Source of the DNA: Lachnospiraceae bacterium OM04-12BH
GTDB taxonomy: Bacteria; Bacillota; Clostridia; Lachnospirales; Lachnospiraceae
Reading direction: 5' to 3'
Length of the DNA: 64,000 nt
NCBI GenBank assembly: GCA_003490145.1
Contig: QULQ01000001.1
Location: 310,001 to 374,000, forward strand
This document shows positions 46,369 to 54,380 of this stretch, piece after piece. Both the position numbers and the translations under genes were made by a program. Position 1 is the stretch's first letter. Every line of letters starts with the position of its first letter. The notes below the pieces were generated by a model, which saw only the letters and a program-made list of their open reading frames with translations, was not told the DNA's origin and did not search any database.

Positions 46369-47055
46369 CTACTGTTTCCCCCACTTGAGCAAAACGGCAT
46401 AGGCTGCCTGCTGTTCTGCTGATTTTTTAGTTCTTCCAGTTCCGCTGCCCACTGTTTCATCGCCGATAACAGCTTCTACGGTAAACAGCTTGTCATGATC
46501 CGGGCCGCTTTCCTCCACCAGTACATAATGGAGTTCCCTTCCATCCTTCTGCACTCTCTCCTGCAATATTGTCTTGCTATCATAAAAGAGCTTCTTGTTT
46601 TCCAGATCAGAAAGAATATACTTCAGGATAAATTTTTCTGCTTCTTCAAAACCACCATCCAGATAAACAGCCCCAATCACTGCTTCCATGACATCTGAAG
46701 TGATGGAATCCCTTTCTCTTCCTCCGGTAGCCTCTTCCCCCTTACCAAGAAGAATATACTTTCCAAGCTCAATATCTCTGGCACAGAAAGCCAGTGCAGG
46801 TTCGCAGACCATAGAGGATCTCAGTTTCGTCAGCTGTCCTTCTGCCATTTCCGGATGCTGCTGATAAAAGAACTTGCTGGAAGCCAGTTCCAGTACAGCA
46901 TCTCCAAGGAACTCAAGCCTCTCGTAATTTTTCTGCTTGTTGACCTTCTGTTCATTTGAAAAAGAACTGTGTGTCAGTGCCTGCTTCAAAAGAGCCTTGT
47001 CTTTGAAATGATACCCTATTCTCTCTTCTAATTCTTTACTGTTTTGTGAAAGCAT
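46369..47055 (-). CDS. rnc: Ribonuclease III
   Basis: 228 residues: RNase III domain with catalytic signature ERLEFLGDAVLEL near 42-54, later E in VIGAVYLDGG, and a C-terminal double-stranded RNA-binding domain (EESGPDHDKLFTVEAVIGDETVGSGTGRTKKSAEQQAA). Start ATG at 47055 is preceded by ACAGG. Separated from acpP by a strong hairpin, so it may have its own weak promoter or depend on read-through. Confidence 0.96.
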   Translation of the reverse strand: MLSQNSKELEERIGYHFKDKALLKQALTHSSFSNEQKVNKQKNYERLEFLGDAVLELASSKFFYQQHPEMAEGQLTKLRSSMVCEPALAFCARDIELGKYILLGKGEEATGGRERDSITSDVMEAVIGAVYLDGGFEEAEKFILKYILSDLENKKLFYDSKTILQERVQKDGRELHYVLVEESGPDHDKLFTVEAVIGDETVGSGTGRTKKSAEQQAAYAVLLKWGKQ

Positions 47056-47080
47056 ATTTTTACCTGTCTTTATCTGATAT

Positions 47081-47109
47081 ATAAAAAGCCCTTTATACAA
47101 AGGGCTTTT
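47081..47109 (-). terminator. Terminator between acpP and rnc (bidirectional)
   Basis: Stem AAAAGCCCTTT (47084-47094) with AAAGGGCTTTT (47099-47109), loop ATAC, T-run on either strand. It lies about 37 nt after acpP. It should uncouple the abundant acyl carrier protein from rnc-smc-ftsY. Confidence 0.85.
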
Positions 47110-47145
47110 CAAACTTCTCATAAGCCGTTTTAATTTCTCGGCGCT

Positions 47146-47379
47146 TTACTGATTTACTGCATTTTTGATCAGATTAACTGCTTCTTCTACAGTAGTAATC
47201 TTCTCTGCTTCTTCTGCCGGAATCTCGATGTCAAATACTTCCTCAAGACCCATGATAATCTGAAATACGTCAAGTGAATCTGCTCCCAGATCATCCACAA
47301 ATGTACTCTCCATAGTGATTTCTTCCGGGTCGACATTAAGAACGTCGGCAATTACCTTTTTTAACTTTTCAAATTCCAT
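47146..47379 (-). CDS. acpP: Acyl carrier protein
   Basis: 77 residues, acidic, with phosphopantetheine Ser in the GADSLDVFQ motif near residue 36. Carries acyl chains in fatty-acid synthesis and supplies PlsX. 18 nt after plsX. Confidence 0.98.
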   Translation of the reverse strand: MEFEKLKKVIADVLNVDPEEITMESTFVDDLGADSLDVFQIIMGLEEVFDIEIPAEEAEKITTVEEAVNLIKNAVNQ

Positions 47380-47397
47380 TTCCTACTGATTCCTTTC

Positions 47398-48411
47398 CTA
47401 GCTTTCTTCCATAGTAATTTTTTCTTTTATTTTTTCATTAATATTCTGTTCTTTAAATGTAATGCATTGTAAAACAGAATTCTTAATTTCGACTGCTTTG
47501 CTGCTTCCATGTGTCTTAACCACAAGACCATTGAGTCCAAGCATCGGTGCACCGCCATACTGCTCAAGATCAAATGCCTTCAGTGTATTCTTCAAAGCCG
47601 GCTTTACCAGCAATGCACCGATCTTACTTCTGAGTGAGGTCATCATGCCTTCTTTGACCTTTTTAATCAGAACGCCGCCAACGCCTTCATACATCTTGAG
47701 GATCACATTTCCAACAAAGGCCTCACATACAATAACATCTGCCTTGCCCTCTGGAATATCTCTCGCTTCTATATTTCCTACAAAATTAATATCAGGACAG
47801 TTCTTCAGGAGTGGATAGGTCTCCTTCACAAGTGCATTTCCCTTATCTTCCTCAGCTCCGATATTAACGATCGCTACCTTCGGGTTCTTTACTCCCATGA
47901 CATATTCCATATAGACAGATCCCATCTTGGCAAACTGGATCAGATGGGAAGCTCTGGCATCTACATTCGCCCCACAGTCAATCAGAAGGGAGCATCCCTT
48001 TGCTGTCGGGATAAGCGGTGCCAGCGGAGGTCTCTCTACACCCTTGATCCTGCCTACGATCACCTGACCGCCTACCAGTGTGGCTCCGGTACTGCCCGCC
48101 GATACATAAGCATCGCAGGTACCATCCTTCACCAGATACAGGGCTTTCACAAGGGAAGAATCTTTCTTCTTACGGATAGCCATAACAGGAGGCTCTGCTG
48201 TTTCGATTATCTCAGCTGCATTCACCACCTCTACCTGTTCTTCAGGATAAGTATATTTCGTCAGCTCCGCTTTTACTACTTCTTCCTGTCCAACAAGAAA
48301 AACCTTAACACGGTGATCTTCATTCACAGCTTCGATCGCACCTTTGACGATCTCAACCGGTGCATTATCACCACCCATGGCGTCTACTGCTACTTTAACA
48401 AATTCTGCCAT
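47398..48411 (-). CDS. plsX: Phosphate acyltransferase PlsX
   Basis: 337 residues. Forms acyl-phosphate from acyl-ACP, the substrate for PlsY encoded at 19 kb. N-terminal AVDAMGGDNAP motif and the VSAGSTGATLVGGQ and IGAEEDKGN blocks are present. GGAGGTG site and near-consensus promoter lie upstream. The C-terminal tail KEQNINEKIKEKITMEES is variable. Confidence 0.95.
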   Translation of the reverse strand: MAEFVKVAVDAMGGDNAPVEIVKGAIEAVNEDHRVKVFLVGQEEVVKAELTKYTYPEEQVEVVNAAEIIETAEPPVMAIRKKKDSSLVKALYLVKDGTCDAYVSAGSTGATLVGGQVIVGRIKGVERPPLAPLIPTAKGCSLLIDCGANVDARASHLIQFAKMGSVYMEYVMGVKNPKVAIVNIGAEEDKGNALVKETYPLLKNCPDINFVGNIEARDIPEGKADVIVCEAFVGNVILKMYEGVGGVLIKKVKEGMMTSLRSKIGALLVKPALKNTLKAFDLEQYGGAPMLGLNGLVVKTHGSSKAVEIKNSVLQCITFKEQNINEKIKEKITMEES

Positions 48412-48440
48412 ATTACACCTCCGTATTTCATACCCATTTA

Positions 48441-48469
48441 ACTATACTAGACCATATTGCAAAAATCAA
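48441..48469 (-). promoter_or_regulatory. Sigma-A promoter of plsX-acpP
   Basis: TTGATT (48469-48464), 17 nt, TATAGT (48446-48441) on the minus strand, 30 nt before plsX, just after the rpmF terminator. No FapR-type palindrome is seen over it. Confidence 0.78.
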
Positions 48470-48483
48470 GGACAAATTGTGCG

Positions 48484-48520
48484 AAAAAATAAGGGTTAAG
48501 CTAATCTGCCCAACCCTTAA
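48484..48520 (-). terminator. Terminator of rpmF
   Basis: Minus-strand stem AAGGGTT (48518-48512) with AACCCTT (48497-48491), followed by six T. Located 55-90 nt after the rpmF stop. Confidence 0.85.
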
Positions 48521-48575
48521 TTCTCTGTCATTCATTTCGAAAAGCAACCTCTGACTGCTTTTCTGCTTTCTGGAA

Positions 48576-48755
48576 TTAGTCTACACTGATGATCTCTTTT
48601 TTGTTATAGGAGCCGCACTTCTTGCATACTCTATGAGGCATCATCAGGGCGCCGCATTTGCTGCACTTTACTAATGTAGGAGCACTCATTTTCCAGTTTG
48701 CTCTTCTCTTATCTCTTCTTGCTTTGGAAGATTTATTCTTAGGACAAATAGACAT
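48576..48755 (-). CDS. rpmF: 50S ribosomal protein L32
   Basis: 59-residue basic protein beginning MSICPKNKSSKARRDKRRANWK with two CxxC pairs (KCSKCGAL, VCKKCGSY), the zinc-binding L32 pattern. The ATG at 48755 lies 2 nt after the yceD stop and its GGAGG site is inside the yceD 3' end. The yceD-rpmF-plsX order is conserved widely, tying ribosome to lipid genes. Confidence 0.96.
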   Translation of the reverse strand: MSICPKNKSSKARRDKRRANWKMSAPTLVKCSKCGALMMPHRVCKKCGSYNKKEIISVD

Positions 48756-48757
48756 CG

Positions 48758-49303
48758 TTACACCTCCTTATTCGCGTTAAAGATATCTTTAATTGCTGCC
48801 ATTCGCGGATCCGGGACAAATCTGTCACATCCACATTCCCCTTCATTCAGGTCGTGTCCGCAAACAGAGCAAATTCCTTTGCAGTCATCCTTACATAATA
48901 CCTTGACTGGCATATGAATTAAGATTTCGTTGCTTATGAGAGCATCTGTATCCAGTTCATAGCCAGATACAAAATTCTGTTCTTCATCAGATGTATCATC
49001 TGATGCTTCCTCTGTGGCACCTTTCTCCTGATCAGGAGATGTAACCTGATGTGCAAAATCCGCAGATACGGAAACCTTTACATCCTTCAGACATCTGTCA
49101 CAGGGAATGATCATCAAAGCAGTAACACTGCCCTCCACCAGAACAGTTCCTGTCCCGATATTCGACAGCTTCATGTCTGCCACTGTGTCCCCTTTGATTT
49201 CGTACTCATTTCCCATATAGGAAAAGGTCTTCTCTTCATACGGAACAGACAGCTCTTTCACTTTTCCCTCAGATGTAAATACATCAGTCAGATTCAATAA
49301 CAT
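48758..49303 (-). CDS. yceD: YceD-family (DUF177) protein
   Basis: 181 residues with the family cysteine set: IPCDRCLKDV near 83 and the C-terminal CKDDCKGICSVCGHDLNEGECGC motif. DUF177 proteins are linked to 23S rRNA accumulation or processing. Start choice: ATG at 49303 follows GGGAG at 7 nt. The acidic stretch in the middle (TEEASDDTSDEEQ) is a lineage variable. Own promoter upstream. Confidence 0.92.
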   Translation of the reverse strand: MLLNLTDVFTSEGKVKELSVPYEEKTFSYMGNEYEIKGDTVADMKLSNIGTGTVLVEGSVTALMIIPCDRCLKDVKVSVSADFAHQVTSPDQEKGATEEASDDTSDEEQNFVSGYELDTDALISNEILIHMPVKVLCKDDCKGICSVCGHDLNEGECGCDRFVPDPRMAAIKDIFNANKEV

Positions 49304-49348
49304 AATAAACTCCCAATATGCACAGAGAACTCCCTGCACACTTGATTA

Positions 49349-49377
49349 AGTATACAGAAGAGATATTTATTTGTCAA
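49349..49377 (-). promoter_or_regulatory. Consensus sigma-A promoter of yceD-rpmF
   Basis: TTGACA (49377-49372), 17 nt, TATACT (49354-49349) on the minus strand, one of the closest matches to consensus in the window, about 46 nt before yceD. Confidence 0.88.
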
Positions 49378-49396
49378 TACCTCTCCTGAAATATTT

Positions 49397-50593
49397 TTAT
49401 TTTACAAGAGCGAAGGTTTCTCTTGCGATTGCAAGCTCTTCATTGGTAGGGATCATCAGTACTTTGGTTCTGCTGTCCTTCGTAGTGATCACAAGATCCT
49501 CTCCCCTCCTGGCATTCAGCTCCGGATCCAGTGAAACACCAAGATATCCCAGGTATGCGCAGATCTTTTCGCGGATAAAGCCACTGTTTTCGCCAAGCCC
49601 CGCGGTAAAGCAGACTGCATCCACACCGTTCATGGCTGCCACATAGGCGCCGACATATTTGGCAACCCTGTATGCAAAGGCATCCATAGTCCTTATGGCA
49701 AATTCTTCTCCCTTTTCGTAGGCATCTTCAAGATCTCTGAAGTCGGAAGAAAAACCGCCGGATAAACCAAGGACGCCTGATTTCTTGTTCAGCTCGTTCA
49801 GAATCTCAGACACACTCTTATTCTCCTTATTGCAGAGAAATTCAATAATAGCAGGATCAATGTCACCGCTTCTGGTTCCCATGATCAGTCCCTCTAACGG
49901 TGTAAGTCCCATGGAGGTATCTACACATTTTCCATTCTTTACAGCAGAAACACTGGCTCCATTGCCAAGATGGCAGACGATCAGTTTAAGTTCCTTGTAA
50001 TCCTTCTGAAGAATCTCTGCAGCCCTGTGTGATACATAAGAATGGCTTGTTCCATGGAAGCCATATCTTCTTATCTTGTACTTTTCATAATATTCATAAG
50101 GGATTCCGTACAGATATGCTTCCTTTGGCATGGTCTGATGGAATGCCGTATCAAAAACAGCTACCATGGGAGTACCCGGCATCAGCTTTCTGCAGGCATC
50201 AATACCAATAAGGTTAGCCGGATTATGTAAAGGTGCAAGATCATTGCATTCGGTGATTGCTTCAATGACCTCATCTGTAATAACGGTAGATGCTGCAAAT
50301 CTCTCACCACCATGAACTATACGGTGCCCAACTGCCCCGATTTCCTTTAAATCCTTTACAACACCGGTCTTTTCTCCGGTCAGCGCCTCCAGTACCAGGC
50401 GGATCGCATCCGTATGATCCTTCATAGGAGTGACTGTTGTTTCTTTCTGTCCCCCCGCCGGTGTATAGGAAATCTGGCTGCCATCAATTCCGATCCTCTC
50501 GCAGAGTCCTTTGGCGATCAGCTTTTCTGTTGCTGCATCGATCAGCTGGAATTTTAAAGATGAGCTTCCACAGTTAATAACTAAAATATTCAT
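49397..50593 (-). CDS. ackA: Acetate kinase
   Basis: 398 residues. Converts acetyl-phosphate plus ADP to acetate plus ATP. N-terminal VINCGSSSLKFQL, HRIVHGGERF near 93 and GFHGTSHSYVSHR near 180 are diagnostic. Start choice: ATG at 50593 has AGGAGG; the frame's upstream ATG has none. Follows pta after 13 nt. Confidence 0.98.
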   Translation of the reverse strand: MNILVINCGSSSLKFQLIDAATEKLIAKGLCERIGIDGSQISYTPAGGQKETTVTPMKDHTDAIRLVLEALTGEKTGVVKDLKEIGAVGHRIVHGGERFAASTVITDEVIEAITECNDLAPLHNPANLIGIDACRKLMPGTPMVAVFDTAFHQTMPKEAYLYGIPYEYYEKYKIRRYGFHGTSHSYVSHRAAEILQKDYKELKLIVCHLGNGASVSAVKNGKCVDTSMGLTPLEGLIMGTRSGDIDPAIIEFLCNKENKSVSEILNELNKKSGVLGLSGGFSSDFRDLEDAYEKGEEFAIRTMDAFAYRVAKYVGAYVAAMNGVDAVCFTAGLGENSGFIREKICAYLGYLGVSLDPELNARRGEDLVITTKDSRTKVLMIPTNEELAIARETFALVK

Positions 50594-50606
50594 GATAATC
50601 CTCCTT

Positions 50607-51608
50607 CTATACAAGCTGTGCCTGTACCGCTGTCAGCGCCACTACACCGACAATATCCTGCCAGGAGCATCCTCTTGACAGATCATTTACCGGCTTTGCT
50701 ATCCCCTGAAGCATGGGACCGTAAGCCTCTGCCTTGGCAAGTCTCTGCACAAGCTTATAACCGATATTTCCTGCATCCAGATTTGGGAATATCAGGACAT
50801 TGGCCTTACCAGCCACTTCACTTCCAGGTGCCTTTGACTTGGCAACTGCCGGAACAAGTGCGGCATCCAGCTGCAGCTCGCCGTCAATGCAAAGTCCAGG
50901 ATACTGTTCATGGGCAATCTTCGTAGCCTCCACTACCTTGTCAACCAGTATATGCTTTGCACTTCCCTTTGTAGAATGTGACAGCATGGCAATGATCGGC
51001 TTTGAGCCTACAAGACTCTTAAAGCTCTTGGCGGAAGAATCTGCGATAGCTGCCAGTTCTTCTGCAGTAGGATCCTGGTTCAGACCGCAGTCTGCGAACA
51101 GAAAAGTTCCATTATCACCAAATTCACAATCCGGTACACACATCAGGAAGAACCCCGATACCAGCTTAACTCCTGGCGCCGTCTTCAGGATCTGCAGCGC
51201 AGGACGCAGTGTATCTGCCGTTGCGTGGCAGGCACCTGCCACCATGCCATCTGCATCATTGGCCTTAACCATGATAACACCAAAGGTAAGCGGATCCTTG
51301 TGCAGGATATCCCTTGCCTTCTCAATAGTCATCCCTTTTGCTTTTCTTGTTTCATATAATAGCTCCACATATTCGTCCAGCTTTTCGCAATTTTCAGGGT
51401 CTATGATCTTAACACCATCCAGTTCAATCTCCAGCCACGTTGCACCATCCATGATCTTTTCTTCATTACCGATCATGATAATATTGGCAATTCCTTCCTT
51501 GAGGATATGTGCTGCTGCAATCAATGTTCGTTTGTCTGTTGTCTCCGGCAAAACAATGGTCTTTCTGTCCATTCTTGCCTTATCCTTGATAATATCGATA
51601 TAAGACAT
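50607..51608 (-). CDS. pta: Phosphate acetyltransferase
   Basis: 333 residues, single catalytic domain type. Makes acetyl-phosphate from acetyl-CoA. Motifs MLSHSTKGSAKH near 208 and SEVAGKANVLIFPNLDAGNIGYKLVQRL near 280 are typical. Together with ackA gives ATP from acetyl-CoA in fermentation. Promoter lies at about -50. Confidence 0.97.
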   Translation of the reverse strand: MSYIDIIKDKARMDRKTIVLPETTDKRTLIAAAHILKEGIANIIMIGNEEKIMDGATWLEIELDGVKIIDPENCEKLDEYVELLYETRKAKGMTIEKARDILHKDPLTFGVIMVKANDADGMVAGACHATADTLRPALQILKTAPGVKLVSGFFLMCVPDCEFGDNGTFLFADCGLNQDPTAEELAAIADSSAKSFKSLVGSKPIIAMLSHSTKGSAKHILVDKVVEATKIAHEQYPGLCIDGELQLDAALVPAVAKSKAPGSEVAGKANVLIFPNLDAGNIGYKLVQRLAKAEAYGPMLQGIAKPVNDLSRGCSWQDIVGVVALTAVQAQLV

Positions 51609-51656
51609 TCTGTTTTCTCCTTTCGCAGATCATGTGCGATACACACGTACATAAAA

Positions 51657-51685
51657 ATTTTAACGCATCCCTGTTTTTCCCACAA
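51657..51685 (-). promoter_or_regulatory. Sigma-A promoter of pta-ackA
   Basis: TTGTGG (51685-51680), 17 nt, TAAAAT (51662-51657) on the minus strand, about 49 nt before the pta start. It faces away from tmcAL on the opposite strand. Confidence 0.6.
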
Positions 51686-51763
51686 GTGGAAAACGCAAAA
51701 AAATTGTGCAAAATGACAAACAATATGCTATCATGAGCGAAAGAGAAAATATCAGGAGATCCT

Positions 51764-53017
51764 ATGAAAACAGCAGCTATTATTGCCGAATACAATCCTT
51801 TCCACAAAGGCCACAGATATCAGATTGAAGAAACCAGAAAAGCAACCGGAGCAGACTATATCCTTGTCCTTATGAGTGGGGATTTCGTGCAGCGTGGAGA
51901 ACCCGCCATTTACAATAAATACATCAGAACCCGTATGGCACTTCTTGGAGGCGCCGATGCAGTCCTTGAGCTTCCGGTTCTCTATGCCACCTCCAGTGCC
52001 GAATTTTTCGCAGAAGGTGCTGTAACACTGCTCGACCATATGCAGATGGTTGATTTTCTTTCCTTTGGCAGTGAATCCGGAAAGCTGGAAGATTTCCTTC
52101 CTCTTGCTGAGCTGCTTAACAGAAAGGAAGCAGCTGTTCTCAGCACAGTAAATGAGCTGCTTCGTCAGGGATTATCCTATCCAAAGGCCAGAAGCAGAGC
52201 TGTTTCTCTTCTCTTTCCTGAGTATTCTTCAGCAGATGCTGCTTTCTTTTCCTCACCTAACAACATCCTCGCCCTGGAATACTGCAAAACCCTCCAGAAG
52301 CTGAAAAGCTCCATAAAGCCCTTTACCCTGCTCCGAAAAGGCAGTGGTTATCATGATCCTTTTCTGCCGGAGGATTCTTCTGTGTATCCGTCTGCTTCTG
52401 CCCTGCGTTCCCTGATCACTGCCAGCACCTCCAGCCAGTTTCTGACTGCAGACGATCTGTCTCCCCAGCTCTTCTATAAGCTGCTCACGGAAAAAGACTG
52501 TGGTTTTTCTGATTACCTTGACTGCAGCACAGCTCTTTCTGACCGGATCTGTAAATACCTGTCATCCTTTACCAGTTATACAGATTTCTGCACTCTGTTA
52601 AAAAGCCGTGAATTTACCTATACCAGAATCAGCCGCACTCTGCTCCATATCCTGCTGAATCAGAAGACACCGGTCTCCTTTAAGCCTTCTTTTTCAGAAC
52701 GCCATCTAAAGACACCTTATGTAAGGCTTCTCGGCTTCCGTAAAGACTCCGCACCGCTTCTTTCTTCTATCAAAAAGCACAGTAATATCCCTCTGGTATC
52801 CAAGCTGGCAGATGCCAAGACCATACTTTCAGAAGAGGCTTACCAGATGCTCTCCGTGGATATCATGGCATCCACCCTGTATGAATCTTCCACTTACCTT
52901 AAATATGCTTTCACAGATTTTCATCAGAGAACCGCTGCGAATAATGATCCATCCTTTTTTGCAGAAGCAAAAAAGGGACTGCTGAATGAATATCAGCAAT
53001 CCCCCGTCATCCTGTAA
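51764..53017 (+). CDS. tmcAL: tRNA(Met) cytidine acetate ligase TmcAL
   Basis: 417 residues. ATP-dependent acetylation of the wobble cytidine of elongator tRNA-Met, using acetate. The nucleotidyltransferase motif NPFHKGH at residues 11-17 and MSGDFVQRGEPAIYNKYIRTRMAL near 36 are diagnostic. AGGAG lies 6 nt before ATG. Its substrate acetate is produced by the divergent pta-ackA pair next to it. Confidence 0.95.
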   Translation: MKTAAIIAEYNPFHKGHRYQIEETRKATGADYILVLMSGDFVQRGEPAIYNKYIRTRMALLGGADAVLELPVLYATSSAEFFAEGAVTLLDHMQMVDFLSFGSESGKLEDFLPLAELLNRKEAAVLSTVNELLRQGLSYPKARSRAVSLLFPEYSSADAAFFSSPNNILALEYCKTLQKLKSSIKPFTLLRKGSGYHDPFLPEDSSVYPSASALRSLITASTSSQFLTADDLSPQLFYKLLTEKDCGFSDYLDCSTALSDRICKYLSSFTSYTDFCTLLKSREFTYTRISRTLLHILLNQKTPVSFKPSFSERHLKTPYVRLLGFRKDSAPLLSSIKKHSNIPLVSKLADAKTILSEEAYQMLSVDIMASTLYESSTYLKYAFTDFHQRTAANNDPSFFAEAKKGLLNEYQQSPVIL

Positions 53018-53049
53018 TTTCTTTCTTCCGGTATCTGCTCAGGCTCTTT

Positions 53050-54339
53050 TTATTCCTGTATGATTCTGTCTCTGCCACCCTTTTTCCCGGCATAAAGCCG
53101 GTTGTCTGCACACCTTAGCAGCTCATCTGTGTTCCCACCGGAGCTTTCACAGATTCCAAAGGTCATTGTTACACGGAACTTTTCCTTTTCATTGTATGTA
53201 AATTCTGTATCCCGTATCTCATTCTGCAGCTTCCTTAGTGTTTCCGCTGCATCCTGCAATCCCTGATCCATGAATACAAGGAGAAATTCTTCTCCACCCC
53301 ATCTGGCTGCATATCCTTCTCTTCGCATCCGTTCTGCCATGATCCTTGCAATCTGCGTAAGCACTCTGTCACCCCATTCATGACCATAGGTATCATTTAC
53401 ATGTTTAAAGTAATCAATATCCCCGATTGCAATGCAGAACGGCATGCCATAGCTGTCAGCGTCCTTCTGCACCTGTTTCAGACGCTTCTCTCCATACCTG
53501 CGGTTATAAAGTCCCGTAAGAGCATCCTTCTCCACAAGCTCACGCAGGGAACGCTGCATATCTACCGCATGTCTGCCCAGCTCCCCTACCTCATCCTTTC
53601 TCTTTCCTACAGGATAGGCAAGCTGTTCATTGAGTTCACCATTTGCTACCTTTCCAAGGAATTTTTCTATTTCCCCGATCGCCTCTGTCAGCCTGCAGGA
53701 GTACCTGATTGTAAGCAGCGCAGCGATCATAACTGCAAGAATTCCAAGGAATACGATCGGCAGGATCACACGGAACAGATCATTCATCACTGTTTCTACA
53801 GGCTTTGCCACAAAGAGCATACCGATACAGGCTCCGTCCTCGTTTAAGAGAGGTGAATAATAAGCAAAATAATCTTTATCCCCGATCGACACATTTGGAT
53901 AAAAGGCAGCCCTGCCGCCTTCAAGAACATCCTTTACAACAACTGCACTTACCTTCGTACCAATGATACGCTCCCCGTCTTCTCCGCGGACTGTAGTGAT
54001 CACACGTACATCCTGATAAAAAACAGTAATATCTACGCCAGTATTTTCCTTCAGGGTATCAATAATGGAAAAATCTCCATTGATCAGATGATCCCCCTTC
54101 AGCAGATAAAGTCCATCATCTCCCTCAAATGCTTTGTAGTCACCAGGATACAGCTTATCGTACATGGTAATAATCGTAAAGCTCTGGTTCATAAGTCCCT
54201 GTCTGACTTCATTATTCATGGCGTTTGCGTAGCTTCTGATGCTGATCGTGATAATGACAGCCGTCAGGAGAAAGATAGGAAGCAGTGTGATCTTAAGCAG
54301 CTGATGGTAAAGTTTTTTCTTTGCTTTATCCTGTTCCAT
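53050..54339 (-). CDS. Membrane-bound diguanylate cyclase (GGDEF)
   Basis: 429 residues. TM1 at about 14-34, an extracytoplasmic Cache-like domain to about 185, TM2 at about 188-210, HAMP, and GGDEF domain with active site RWGGEEF near 345 and DALTGLYNRR near 265. The inhibitory RxxD site five residues before GGEEF reads RREG, so product inhibition is probably lost. It starts 41 nt after a solute-binding lipoprotein with no terminator between, so it may be co-transcribed. Confidence 0.9.
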   Translation of the reverse strand: MEQDKAKKKLYHQLLKITLLPIFLLTAVIITISIRSYANAMNNEVRQGLMNQSFTIITMYDKLYPGDYKAFEGDDGLYLLKGDHLINGDFSIIDTLKENTGVDITVFYQDVRVITTVRGEDGERIIGTKVSAVVVKDVLEGGRAAFYPNVSIGDKDYFAYYSPLLNEDGACIGMLFVAKPVETVMNDLFRVILPIVFLGILAVMIAALLTIRYSCRLTEAIGEIEKFLGKVANGELNEQLAYPVGKRKDEVGELGRHAVDMQRSLRELVEKDALTGLYNRRYGEKRLKQVQKDADSYGMPFCIAIGDIDYFKHVNDTYGHEWGDRVLTQIARIMAERMRREGYAARWGGEEFLLVFMDQGLQDAAETLRKLQNEIRDTEFTYNEKEKFRVTMTFGICESSGGNTDELLRCADNRLYAGKKGGRDRIIQE

Positions 54340-54380
54340 AGACAGTCCTCTTTCCTGTAAGGTTAGTCAGACATCTTCTG

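Noticed and set aside
48412..48470. FapR-type operator at the plsX promoter
   Set aside because: No matching palindrome could be found over or next to the promoter.
50800..51603. Plus-strand open frame of about 267 codons opposite pta
   Set aside because: Low-complexity Ser/Ala-rich antisense reading of a conserved enzyme; no start signal.
51690..51745. Plus-strand promoter for tmcAL (TTGTGC and TATCAT)
   Set aside because: The spacer would be 19 nt and other pairings are equally poor; not strong enough to annotate.
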